A stretch of DNA of 64,000 nucleotides from Andrena cerasifolii. Taxonomy: Eukaryota > Arthropoda > Insecta > Hymenoptera > Andrenidae. The notes under the pieces were generated by a model that was not told where the DNA came from, ran no database searches, and was given only the letters and a program-made list of their open reading frames with translations. A program made the position numbers and the translations under genes. Positions 53,181-64,000 of this stretch are shown here, in pieces; within the stretch, counting starts at the first letter, position 1; every line of letters starts with the position of its first letter. The stretch spans positions 1,902,001-1,966,000 of the forward strand of contig NC_135133.1 of assembly GCF_050908995.1 (NCBI RefSeq), written 5' to 3'.

Positions 53181-54450
53181 TCCGTACATATATCTGTGTA
53201 TCTGTTCACGTGTAGAAACATGTTAACAACATAGAATGTAATTATTCACATAACACAATAATCCGTGATCTATAATATTATAACGATCTGGTTTTTGTAC
53301 TGGATAGGCCAACACATACGTTTCCTATATACATAGTCGAGGCTCTTTTAAACTTCCGTTTCGATATTATTCATTTAATTAACACGTACAAAAAAGAGAC
53401 AAAAAAGGAAAGAAGAAGAGGAGTAGTAAAAATCTATCATTCCTTAATAGTTATAATTACCGCGCAAGCTTGGCCTGTCGCTTTGCTCAGACTTGGTGCA
53501 AGCCTAGTTGAGTATTTATTTATTCATTTGTTTACTCGTTAATTTACTTATTCATCGTGTCGTTTGAAAGATATCTCTTGGCAGATACGTTTCGTTACCA
53601 TGGTAACCTTGGAATCGGGTTCGTCACCTTAATAGGGGGGTGTGTGGGTGTTATCAACATTGCCCGCTCCCCCTATCGTCTACGATTAAAGTCGTACGAA
53701 CTAGGAAATAGTGAGAATAAAAAATATATATATATGTATATAAATATATTTCTATATATATAAAAACAAGGGGGAGTAACGTTAAATTAAGAGAATAATT
53801 GGAAGGGGTTATCGTATGATACAACGGTACCTTGAGTATTATTCAACGAGAACAAATCGGCGCGACGACTTTCTGAACGTGTTATCATCATCGATTTCGG
53901 GAGTTAAAGGGTAGTTATCCTTACGATCGTTCAATTACCATCGACGATTGTTGCTAATAAATTGCACTTAGGAAGTTGTAAAGAAATTCACGTTAGCTCT
54001 GTGCTAAGGGGGAGTTCTGAGCCTCCGCGAATCGTCTCATTTCTAAAGTATTCAAAAATTAAGGCCCTCGAGTTTCTTTCAATGGAGAATTGGAATTCGA
54101 ACCCATTGCAAATGGAGGTTGCAGCTAAATCGCTTTATTCTTTACTTAGGACACGATCTAATTAATCTAGTAGTCAATTAAATACACAAGTGCCTGAAAA
54201 AGTTTCATATGAATTTTTCAATTATTCGCCCGTTAAATTTCTTCATGGTTGCATTTCGTGGTTCAAAGTACACTTCTCATGAATATGTAACGTAAGAGAC
54301 TCCCGCATAATTTATTCTGAGATCCAAATTGATGTTACATACTTTAAAAGATCATATGAGGTTGGCCACAGAAATTTTTATTAAAATTAGGAAATTAAAT
54401 TTCATGTAAAAAATCTCGAGTGGGATACCTATAGTACCTTGATTAGGGTG
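53181..54450. other. Unique-looking non-coding DNA
   Basis: No transposon ends and no supported exon are seen. A second AT-dinucleotide tract lies at 53719-53765, and CCATGGTAACC occurs near 53598. This may be 3' UTR or regulatory sequence of a neighbouring gene. Confidence 0.4.
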
Positions 54451-54457
54451 GATTCAA

Positions 54458-55138
54458 GGGGACCCTCCGATTAAAATTTTTCAGAAAATCTGTGAAAGTT
54501 TCACACCAAAATTCGTAACTGTATAGATTGTACAGTCACATAACTAATTTAAGCTCCGAACGCAGGTATGAGCCGAGAACACTTTGAACGCGTTTTTCTC
54601 GAAACGCGATATTTTGAAACGGTAACCACGATTTCAGAAGAACTAATGAACCGATTCAAAAAAACCTTGAGGCATTTGATTCGTAATTGGACTCGCTTTC
54701 GCAGCACCCTATAACATAATTTTTTCAAACACGGCTTTCTTTTTTATCTGCACATTAATGCGGAAAATTGCCCGCCTTTTTTGCACTACTTCGTTCAAAT
54801 GTGCATCATCATCGTAGTTTTGGTCCTTTTGCCCCAACAAGGGATGTTGCGATAGCCATTGAAATAAATTTTAAGAAATTGTTTGAATTTTTGATTTTAG
54901 ACGATCCTGTGAGTAAATTTCGTGGTTACTGTTTAAGCATCTCTTTTTAGCAGCGCCTGCACTAAGCGCCACCTAGAAAATGCATCAAGACCGAAAACGC
55001 GAAACAGAAAATTGTTTTACACCGTAACGAGTGTATCAATAAGTGCAAAAAATATTTTTTAGAATATGTTATAACCTCTTCTTGTAAAAAATTCATAAAG
55101 ATTACCTATTTTTTAAGGGTGTTGACCGGAGGGTCCCC
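54458..55138. mobile_element. GGGG-end element, copy E
   Basis: Inverted ends GGGGACCCTCCG; left flank TCAA (54454-54457), right flank TTAA (55139-55142). 681 bp. The reverse strand of 54585-54615 carries TTTCGAGAAAAACGCG. Its right TTAA is the left TTAA of element F. Confidence 0.75.
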
Positions 55139-55142
55139 TTAA

Positions 55143-55851
55143 GGGGGAATTCTCGTGTAACAGTCCCTGAAATTTATGATTTTTTTTTTAAAAAACTATT
55201 ATTAATATTGCATTAAATTCTATTGGTATATAAGGAGGCATCTTTAAACTTGCAGAAAATATTTTTTTTATGTCGATCCTTCTTATTATTTATTAATTAT
55301 TGTGGAATCTCTTCGACGATGTTGGCGTCAGGTGTAGCACCTGTCACAGTCATCTGATTGCGAAAAGAAGAAAATTTTCTTAAAGTTAAATAATTTACGC
55401 TGGGACTGGACCTGAAATTTTAATTTTAGTTTTTATTTATAATCCTTTTTTCGTCGGTATAAAGAATGATATGAAAAATTAATCTAAGGAAAAAAATACT
55501 TTTTCTTTCAATCGCTATAACACTTTCAATTTTTCATTTTTTTCCCTTTAAAGTGGACCAATTCCAGTGTAAACTATCTAACTTAAAGAAACTTCTATTT
55601 TTTTGCAATCAGATGACAGTGAAAAGTGCTACGCATCCCGCCAACAGGAGTTACGTCATTGAAGAGGTGAACAAGGTTCCACAATAATTAATAAATAATA
55701 AGGAGGATCGAAACAAAAAAAAATATTTTCTGCAAGTTTCAAGATGCTTCTATATATCCCAAAAGTGTTTAATCAAATATGACCAACAGTTTTTTTTAAA
55801 AAAAGTTCATAAATATCATTTACTCTCGGGTCTATTAAACGAGAATCCCCC
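55143..55851. mobile_element. TTAA-flanked GGGG-end fold-back, copy F
   Basis: TTAA at 55139-55142 and 55852-55855 enclose 709 bp. Inverted ends are GGGGGAATTCTCGT and GGGGGATTCTCGT. Arms contain TTATTAATTATTGTGGAA and ATCTGATTGCRAAAARAAG with complements. Directly abuts element E. Confidence 0.8.
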
Positions 55852-55855
55852 TTAA

Positions 55856-56692
55856 TACTGCAACTCTGCTGCATCTCGTCAATTTCAAGAAATCAACACA
55901 GTTCAAACAAATCCCATGTTTCTTCAAATAAAGCAGACTGGCGTTTCCAGCAAGAAATTCAATATTTTTTTTTATTCAAGCTTTTTCCTTTTTTTAATAA
56001 AAAATCAGCTATCATAGTCGACCTGCGACATTATACCCCTTTATTCGATTCAACTGTGGCGACCTTTGCACGTGAACGTTGCACCTTTCCGTGCAATCTT
56101 CCATCTACGGGGACCATTGTTGTACCTCATACCTCGTGTTTACGGAGAGACGGGGGTGGGCCACACCTCCGTTCTACCTTCAGAAGGTTAACGCGCTGTA
56201 GCGGTATATTAGTCGACCACACTGCGGCTCGGATGCCAAGGCACTGAAAAATCTCTGCCTGCACAGCTGAATAATTTCCGCCAAGTTTCACTTGGTACCT
56301 AGGTTTCTTCGAATTACACCGTTCCACAAACGTCGACAAGAAATGCAGGGATTATTCGCGACTGCTATTATTTGTTAACGAATATGTTGTCAGGCTTGGT
56401 AGTACTCTGCTTGTGAAGTTTGAATTTTCTGATTGTTTTTTGGGTTTCGTAAAATTTCATCAGACATAGAGATGAAAAGGTAGAGCAATTAGGTTTATAA
56501 TTAAATGTATTTAATTCGACGAAAGTGAAGATGGATGTAATCGCAGTGAACTGTTTGTTGAATCTTGCCCTTTACATTACTGTCTTGAGAAATCAATTTA
56601 GATGCGAAGAAAGTAATTCTGTTTGTACTGAGAGTACTATGTGCTGTATAAAATCCAAGCTTAATTAAGCGTACTGGAAAGAAGGTGTACTA
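55856..56692. other. Spacer, no gene seen
   Basis: AT-rich with a GC-richer segment at 56050-56330. Frames on both strands there are short and lack motifs or splice partners. Confidence 0.4.
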
Positions 56693-56696
56693 TTAA

Positions 56697-57382
56697 GGGG
56701 TATCCCTAAATTGACAGACGAAAAATGAATCAAACTTTGTGAATTTTTTAAAAGAAAACCATTAAATATATTTACTTTCAGCTTTGTGGCTTTTTTTAGC
56801 AATCTTTACAGAATATGGAAAAAAAATTATATGCAGAAATAGTGGTTATATCCGGAGTTATAGTGCTTCAAATAGAGCGCCTTACAAAAAACATAATTGC
56901 ATTGGTAGCATAAAATCAGTCGTTGTAGTTGTCCGAAGTAGAAACTTTAAAAATTTGTGTAATCTGTATGAGTGTGGCTATCGCCTGAACGAAATTAAAT
57001 GAGAAATACTGAAAATTAAAAAAAAAGCAGCGTCTAAAACAGGTATCGATTTTTGCAAAAAAATTCGCTGGTTTTTAAGTCGCAAAAGTCTAATTTTGCA
57101 AAAACCGATTTAGTTTTAGTAATAACGAGAATGGTACATCTACTGAAGATATATACCAAATTTTAAGTAAATCGAGCGATTGGTTTTTGAGATATGCTAA
57201 CCAAATCGAAAAACAACGTTTTGAGAAAAACGCGTTTAAAGTTTTAGGTACCGTTTTTTGTTAAAATTAAATATGAACGAATATAGGCATAAAGGTTTCA
57301 ATTAATATGATTTGAGGGTTTCTCTTAAAAAAAGTCCCAAATATCTGGGCTCCTTTTCAGGCCGTCAAGGTAGGGATACCCC
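56697..57382. mobile_element. GGGG-end element, copy G
   Basis: Left TTAA (56693-56696) and right TTAC (57383-57386) enclose 686 bp with inverted ends GGGGTATCCCTA. It contains the core TTTTGAGAAAAACGCGTTTA at 57219-57238. Arms are otherwise poorly complementary, unlike copies C and F. Confidence 0.75.
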
Positions 57383-57386
57383 TTAC

Positions 57387-58723
57387 AGTGTAGTAAACAT
57401 GGGTCAAATATTTGTTGGCTCTCTATCTGATTGAAAAGTTCCATCACACTCAGTTTGTAACACACCACGTGGTCCCCTCGTCAAAGTCCTCGTCACTACA
57501 CGGGATGTCAGAATTTGGAGCGGGAAAGAAATTGAACCGTCACTTTCACTAGTCCACTCCCTGAAATTTAAGGTTTCTTTAAACCTCGAATGTAAGCAAA
57601 CGGCCACAATATGTCCCTTTCTATTCCTTCGAAAACTTTCCTCTGGAAAGGGACCATGTTCTCCAAAAAGCTAAAAACCCCTACTCCACAAGCGTCCTCA
57701 TTTTCAATCACCAACTCAGCCGCCGAACATTAAAACACTCTCCCCACAATTAACCCTCTCAGCAGAAACGTTCCATCGCTCACCATTCGCGGGATGTGGG
57801 AACCTTTCAGCCCTACCTATTAACCGTACATCCTAAACGCCCCTCGGAGTTTCCCGCACGGACAGAACACATCCACCGAGAAGGGTTAAAAAGACCAAGC
57901 AAGTCGACGCTAAAGTGGCCCTGGGTTCGTGTCCCTTCAAACGACGGCACACTTCATGCCCAGGCCAAGAGACCGCGCCGTGTTACGCGAAATCACGGGG
58001 GATCGATTACAAGCGGAATTCCCAGCGTGCTCGAGGTAACGGCGATTAGGAGGCTCTGGCGGGTGGGTTCGCAATCTGATTTGAAATTGGTGAAAGCCGC
58101 GGCGCTGGTGACTTTAAACACCAGTTGTACGCCTTATAAGGCAGGTCTCATCATATCGGGCCCCGTGGAAGCGTACCGTTTGTTTGGCGGCGATCTCGCG
58201 GGCGGTGGTTAGTTTCAGCTAACACGATTTAGAGAGGAGAGGCCACGGGCAAGGGGCCCGTAATCACGGGCACACGCGATTACCCGCGCCCTGATGCAGG
58301 CCCTGCCTCGCAAATAGAACTCGATGATGCTTTTTCTGCCTCACTGGTTGGCTCCATTAATTAGAGCACCGACGATACGCGTTTTTCTGTTCCCTCGTCC
58401 CAGCTCGACCAAGTCAACCTGGGGTGGGCCGGTGGGGGGCTCTGAGAACTGCGCTGGTGTTTCGATCACGGGGATTAGAAGGAAGATGGGAGAGTAACGT
58501 CTACTCAAAAATACCGGGCCAGCAAGTATGAATTATGGAATTAGGTACTAGCGATGCGTTGAAAGTGGGTTAGGCTTCTGATTGGAGGCCATATGAGCGT
58601 AATGAATGGAATGCTGATATTCTGGGTGGGGGGATAACGTTTTGGGGTTGAAGTTATGTGCGCTGAAGATCTTTTGGAAATTTAAGAATTATTAGCTGTC
58701 GCGTTTTGTAAGTAGAACAGAGG
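57387..58723. other. GC-richer unique-looking DNA, no gene recognised
   Basis: A 138-codon plus frame (57796-58212) starts with a non-ATG codon context, has no motif and no splice partner; it is probably chance in GC-rich DNA. The region could be a conserved regulatory block or an exon of a non-coding RNA. Confidence 0.35.
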
Positions 58724-58731
58724 TCTGTTAG

Positions 58732-59104
58732 CAGTGGCGGATTCAAGAAAAAAGGCCCAGGTGGCAAACGTTCTGAGCGGCCTATTTTTTTAGGGAAATG
58801 AAGAGGTAGTTTATTAAAAACGGGCTAAGTGTAGTAGTACAGAAAAAAATATAGTGTTTGGTGAAAATCATAACTCTTTTTTGAAGATAGGTCCTTAGGG
58901 GGCCTTCTGGGGGCGCATTTTCTCGGGGAAATGAAGAGGTAGTTTACTAAAAACGGGCCAAGTGTAGTAGTACGAAAAAAATGTAGTGTTTGGATACCTA
59001 TACCTAATCATAATTTTTTTTTGGTCATGGGGCCCTGCCGAGGCCTTTTGTGCAGGGACCTAGGCGGCAACTACTCATCGGCCGCCCTGTTAAATCCGCC
59101 ACTG
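58732..59104. mobile_element. hAT-like MITE, CAGTGGCGGATT family, copy 2, with internal duplication
   Basis: Inverted ends CAGTGGCGGATT; flanks TCTGTTAG (58724-58731) and TCTGTCAG (59105-59112) agree at 7 of 8 bases. A unit of about 90 bp containing GGGAAATGAAGAGGTAGTTT occurs twice (about 58793-58880 and 58921-59010). The same unit occurs once, inverted, in the copy at 50058-50261. Confidence 0.85.
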
Positions 59105-59112
59105 TCTGTCAG

Positions 59113-60464
59113 TGGTATCGCCTTGGTGTGATCAAGTTGTTTAATATTTTGTGGCACTAGTGTGCAAAAGCTATTCTTATTGCGATACATCCGTGAACTG
59201 GTTTTCGACCGTCAAGAGCACTATCAGTTTCACCCCATTTACCCCCCTCTTAATAGGCCCATTTCGTGAACTATAAAAGGGGCCCACGTGAAGTGTAGCG
59301 CATCGATTTGGACGAAATTTGACAGGTAGCTAGAGAGTGAAAAGAAGATTCAAAATGGTAAAGAAAAAAGAGGGACGAATAATGTCACAACTAGTGGCAC
59401 CAGAATAAATCAGTGCCTTCTATCGATTACAAAAGGAAGAAAAAGGATAGGAAAATAAAATATTTTGTACCCATTTGTAGGTATTAATGTCGACACCTAC
59501 CTAGTAGTTTACAAGACATTTAGTAATGAAAATCGAGAGTCACCCACTGGTGCATTGAATGCTTCTGACTTCAGAATTTTTTCTGCATTTCCTGTAATTT
59601 TTTATAAACAAAACTGGGTTCTTTTTGTAGTTTTGCAAGATTATAGGAGTACTGGAAAGCTATAAAGATTTGTCGTTAGTTTTCTGTGAAGTTCAAAGTG
59701 AGGGAGGGGCAGTTTTGATGTTTAGAATTAACTAATAAAGAGTAACGTTGGAGTGGTTGAAGATATTTCAGTGGTCCATTTCTAGCAAATATTAGAATTC
59801 CGTGCATATGTGAAATGTCAAAATATAAATGCAAATTCTAGTATAAAACTACTTGTTAACTGTCTCCCTTTTCGCCCAGAAATGCCCCGGAGTACTAAGA
59901 AAAAGCTAAAAACTAATTACTTTGTTCCGCCCGTTGCAAAAGCTACATACAACGAAATATTATACTCACTACTTCGACGTTTAACGTTTTAAAAAATAAT
60001 TAAAATTTTCTGCTCGTGTGATTTATGGACGTTACGATTATTGGCGATTATCTTTATGTATCAAGCAACAATGAATGCTGCTGAAGACAGCTCCATCGAT
60101 GTTTTGTGCCCGTTTAAATGTCACGAGTCACTTCGTGAGGACACTTTTCATTCCTGAATAATTAGTGCCTAAGATCATGGCGTGCTCTGCGTTCGATACA
60201 AAGGATGCGATGCAAATATCTTTTGCATATCGAAAGTTACGCTATGACTATTTATAAAACGTTTCAACGTCGAATTAATTCTGTTTTCAGAGAAACATGC
60301 TCTACTGGATTGCCACATAAACGTTTTTGCATTGATATAAGCTCCCCCTTAAATATGCGCGTCATTTTTCTGTTACCATTTAAGTCTGCTAAGATATTTC
60401 AATTAGCATTTGTTGGTCTACAAACTCGAACAGGTTTAACGATATCCCGACACTTCATTGTTAC
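59113..60464. other. AT-rich spacer, no gene seen
   Basis: Short frames only, without motifs or splice partners. Confidence 0.4.
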
Positions 60465-60775
60465 GAGTAAAAAGGAATGCGAAAGTATCTTCAACCAGCT
60501 GAAATTATAAATCCAAGTAGATTCTGTGTAGAGGGTGATTTTCACCCCCTTTGCTCCAATTTCATCGCTAAAAAGGAATACAGAAATATCTTCGACTGGG
60601 AAAAATTAATGAACCTTAGTGAATTTGTTATAAAAAAAAGAGCAAATTCCAACCCTTCTCCTTTAACTTCATTTTTTTTTGTTGAAAGGTAATATAGAAA
60701 TTCCTTCGACCAGCGAAAATTTACGAACCTCCATTAATTCTATACACAAAATAATTTCTCACCCCTCTCTCCCTT
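60465..60775 (+). repeat. Degenerate tandem repeat, about 110 bp x 3
   Basis: Three successive diverged units contain AARGAATRCRAAARTATCTTC-type words (near 60471, 60571 and 60690), then a CAGC(T/G)(G/A)AAATT segment and a run of C-rich CACCCC or AACCCTTC words. Frames across the units are therefore repetitive and not genes. Confidence 0.5.
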
Positions 60776-61835
60776 TTTTCATCTTCTTCTGCAAAATAAG
60801 CTAAGTACAGTGCCAAATCCTCAATAGCTTTCGCGTAAATCCGCAAACTTGCTTTTACTAACTTCCGAACAAGTTGCTATCAGTAGATCTTTCCACTGAA
60901 ATCGAATAGAGTTCCCTTTCATATTAGCAAGTTAAGAATGACTCGACCACTACGATCAACTCTCTTATACGTACACGTCGATCACGCGGAACTGTCCCCG
61001 CCGACTCTCCAAGAAGCGTGTTCCGTTGCTTGGGCTTAATTAATGCGATAAAGAGATACCTTGCTACAAGATATTGTTGTCGCGATAACGTATGAAAATA
61101 CTGCCTAACGATTACGATAATTCACCGTTCCGCGTCCGTTAATTATGCGCGGGTCTAATTAGAATATTTATGTCGTGGACGTTGAGGCTTTCCTGGAACT
61201 CCCTCCCTGCACATGGAGCTTAATCAGCTGCAGAGACACTGGTGATTTTAACTCTCGTTACGCGTGCCTTTTTACGTTTAAGATCGGCGACAACCTTCGC
61301 GAAGTCGCGGTGCCTGGTCGCCATTTTCGAGATACTTTCCGTAGCGAATTGTTGCGAGCGTTCGTTATCACGGACAAGATCGTCGCGATTAATGCCGGTT
61401 GCGTGACTATTTAATCAAGTGGAATGGACGAGATTTGGCGGGAAACAAGCATAAACTCGCCCCTGGATCGCGCAACCCGCAGGACAAGAATGGTAGCCAA
61501 TAAATAAGCGCTGTTACTGACGCTCAGGCTTGCGAATATTACAGTTTTATTTTATGGGGTGTTGTTTTATATGGATGTGTGATTGACTCGAGGAAGAAGG
61601 GAGAGTTTGTAGCCCCTTCAGGTTTGCTCGCGAGAATTGTACGTGGATATTCTCATGGTTTGATGCGCGTATTAGGTTTCCAATAGTTATGAGTCACTAG
61701 GTACACGAAACATTTGAAGTTTTTCACTGGGAAGGTATATCTTTTGACAATGGGGTCTTCGGACACTAAGAGCTCAAGCTTTTAGTTGTAAACGGGGTTC
61801 GGATGCTTGGATATGCAGATAATAAGAGCTGTCCT
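60776..61835. other. Unique-looking non-coding DNA
   Basis: GC content is near or above the window average, with homeodomain-type TTAATTA words at 61036-61160. A 79-codon plus frame (61175-61414) begins at a non-ATG position and has no motif. Intronic or intergenic regulatory DNA is a reasonable but unproven reading. Confidence 0.35.
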
Positions 61836-61978
61836 AGATAGCACACAGACATCGTAAAGTCGTCTTAAGACAGTCGTCTGAAAGGCGCAGACGTCTTAAA
61901 GGCGTCGTAATAAGGTCGTAAGTCGTTTAGACCTAAAACAGACGTAAAATAGACGTGACGTCGTGTGCTATGTGGGCT
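61836..61978. repeat. Small MITE-like repeat with TAGCACACRGAC ends
   Basis: TAGCACACAGACATCG on the left and GACGTCGTGTGCTA on the right form inverted ends. The interior is a degenerate array of GACGTC, GTCGTAA and GTCGTCT words. No clear target-site duplication. Confidence 0.55.
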
Positions 61979-64000
61979 GGTAGTAAATTCCTAGAGTTCG
62001 TTTGGTAATCAATTTTTATTTGTAAGTATCATTGTGATTTCTTCGATAACTCTTACTTCATTGTTATCGCACATACCAAGTTTATGAGACTCTCGATCCC
62101 GTTTGACAAACAATTTGCAACATTATTATATTTTTATCGATGAAGAAGGTAGCCAGTCACGATTTCAAAAAGACAAAACTAATTCTTCCACTAACCTTTC
62201 CCTACTACTTCCCTACTTTTCAGTTCTGAACCCTTTTAACATGTAATCACATGCATCCTCATATCTCCTGAAACCGATATTCCCAGTTGTCCTAAACCAC
62301 AGTTCTGGTGAAAGAACTGAGCGTTGCTGAGAAGATGGCAAGCGGAAGTTATATCCCCACGGGCGTAGAGATAGGGGACGCGAATTGCCATAATTGTCCG
62401 ACACGATAACATCGACGAATCGGATCGCATAGCACCGCGTGACAAAGAGCTACTCTCGCTAGACATCTTCTCAGCAACGCACAGTACAAGTAGCTGTAGT
62501 AAGAAGAGAGATTTCCCTACACCTTACATCACTTAACAGCCAGCGAACGAACTTCTGCACCTACCTAATAGCTTCACAGTGCTACACAATACTGAACCAA
62601 ACTCATCTACTCGCTGGTCAGACAGGGAGGGTCTACTGAATGAAAGCCGTGCAGGGGTCAGTTGGTCCCACTCGTCACGCTAATGGCCAGCCTCCAAATT
62701 ACAAGCTGATAACACGCTATCGTAAAATTTATCTCGCGTGGAAACGGTTAACAGACGCAATCATCCGGCAACACTTTCTTGCTCCCGAGCTAATTTATCG
62801 TCTCTGGCGAGTGGCGTCGTTTTTCTCCGCGCCACGCAGCCGCCTGATGGTGCCCGATGAAAGCATCAAAGAATTTCCCGTCGTTAATGCAACGAGATAT
62901 CAAACGAGCCTAACGGGCCGTCTGGGGCCTGGCCAGTCGTCATCGAGGCTCTACCTGTAAATTGGCCACGCGTCATTAACATCGAGCTCAGCGAATTACC
63001 ACATCAGCCCTCGATAACGGCTCCGATGAGCCGGGGAACGATGAACGGCAGAGCGACTAATCGACATCCAGCAGCAAAAGGGGCCATGGCGTGTTAACGT
63101 TCGGCTACCGACACTCGAGGGGTTCTTCTCTTTGCTACACTCTATCAGGATTTCAGCGCTGGAACGGGTCCCGGTAGTAGGCGTATGTAGTACTCAACTA
63201 CTAAGTGTGAACCATAGTTGCAGCATTAGGAAGATGTGACGCGACTGTTTAATTTTTTAACAGAATATTGCAAAGATCTCTGTCACCTGATGGTTCCTAG
63301 AAGTGGGATGCAAGATGTAGGCTTCATAGATGTCTGGTTGGTTGATGGCAGGAAACAGTTAAGCTGCAATCAGCTACGTGGGAAGCTGCGCCCCAGGAAT
63401 TGAAGATTCAAGGAAGGAGTTTCATCTGCTGTTTGACAGGGAAACAAGGCGAGTAGACCAGGGCTTAAGGAGTAATCCCAGTTGAAGATGATCCCCTTGG
63501 ACTCGGTTAATTAGAGTCCAAGCTATCTGGGAGCGCTCGAAACGATAGAGAGGAGAGCGCTTAGGGAGCGAAGCTTATCGATCCCATCAGCAATTACCTT
63601 GACATTATCGGGGGCAATCGGTGGAGCGTCGAATGGATAGTGCGTTATTGATAATATTTCACGATGGGAAACGGTAAATCGTATCTGAAGCTAATCCTGA
63701 CGATCGGTGAGCCACTCTGACGCGCGGGTAGCGTTATCGGATGCCGCGAACGTTCCCCGAGCCTCTTCGGCGCCGATGTAGTTCACACAGCTGACTAATG
63801 GCAACTAGTGAACGCCGAGAAATCAGAGAAGATCGATGCGAAACGCGTCTGAAGGCATAGTTGGAACGTCGCTGAGCTTCGTTCTATTACACATGATGGG
63901 GTGCTCCTGACAAAAGTTACGAGCGGCCGGAACGATAAAATGGCGCGCACCTGCGGGCGAACGGTAGCTTACACCTCGAGGTTTCAGTGAAGTGGAGTGA
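61979..64000. other. GC-richer terminal region, no gene supported
   Basis: From about 62640 the sequence is GC- and CpG-richer, with a 106-codon frame at 62640-62960 that lacks family motifs and splice partners. Minus frames at 62213-62466 are short. The last 1 kb resembles unique regulatory or intronic DNA. A neighbouring gene may begin beyond 64000. Confidence 0.35.

Noticed and set aside
57925..57960. GGGTTCGTGTCCC resembling a tRNA T-loop
   Set aside because: The T-stem does not pair properly and no acceptor, D or anticodon arm could be placed.
57796..58212. 138-codon plus frame
   Set aside because: Low-complexity Arg/Pro/Ser-rich composition, no motif, no splice partner, GC-rich context.
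1..64000. CRISPR arrays, operons, bacterial insertion sequences
   Set aside because: Introns, poly(A) signals and eukaryotic transposons show nuclear animal DNA; the tandem repeats lack a repeat-spacer pattern.

Overview
The window is animal nuclear DNA from an insect, most likely a hymenopteran (bee, ant or wasp). That placement is an inference from AT-rich DNA broken by CpG-rich islands, GT-AG introns, a TPD52-family gene with insect-like exons, and very many short palindromic DNA transposons. No bacterial, plasmid or viral gene is visible.

Main gene: a TPD52 (tumor protein D52/D54) family gene on the + strand covers about 40 kb. A tiny first coding exon of 7 codons plus one base (9466-9487) lies in a CpG-rich leader. 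A 30-kb intron follows, then coding exons at 39547-39677, 41836-41984, 43786-43845, 45572-45734 and 48926-49063. All junctions are GT-AG and all phases agree. The result is a 220-residue protein, or 200 residues if the symmetric 60-bp exon is skipped. A long 3' UTR probably follows.

Nested gene: inside intron 1, on the same strand, is a GC-rich island (about 31.9-33.4 kb). It holds an intact single-exon 174-codon frame (32778-33302), a leader with three upstream ORFs, and a poly(A) signal about 100 bp after the stop. I do not recognise the protein.

Elsewhere the window is mostly transposable elements, many delimited to the base by inverted ends and target-site duplications. They include four hAT-like elements with 8-bp duplications, a 1.75-kb pogo-like element with a transposase N-terminal remnant, mariner transposase remnants, an R1-like reverse transcriptase remnant, two piggyBac-like TTAA elements, seven TTAA/TA-flanked elements of about 0.7 kb starting GGGG, three copies of a 430-bp palindrome, and several TA-flanked fold-backs, some nested three levels deep.

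The most unusual item is a 246-bp SINE-like insertion at 46952-47197. Its head resembles 5S rRNA. It has a perfect 16-bp target-site duplication and sits in one arm of a fold-back transposon whose other arm keeps the uninterrupted sequence.

The last 11 kb (about 53-64 kb) has no gene I can support. It mixes transposons with GC-richer, unique-looking DNA that may be regulatory or intronic.
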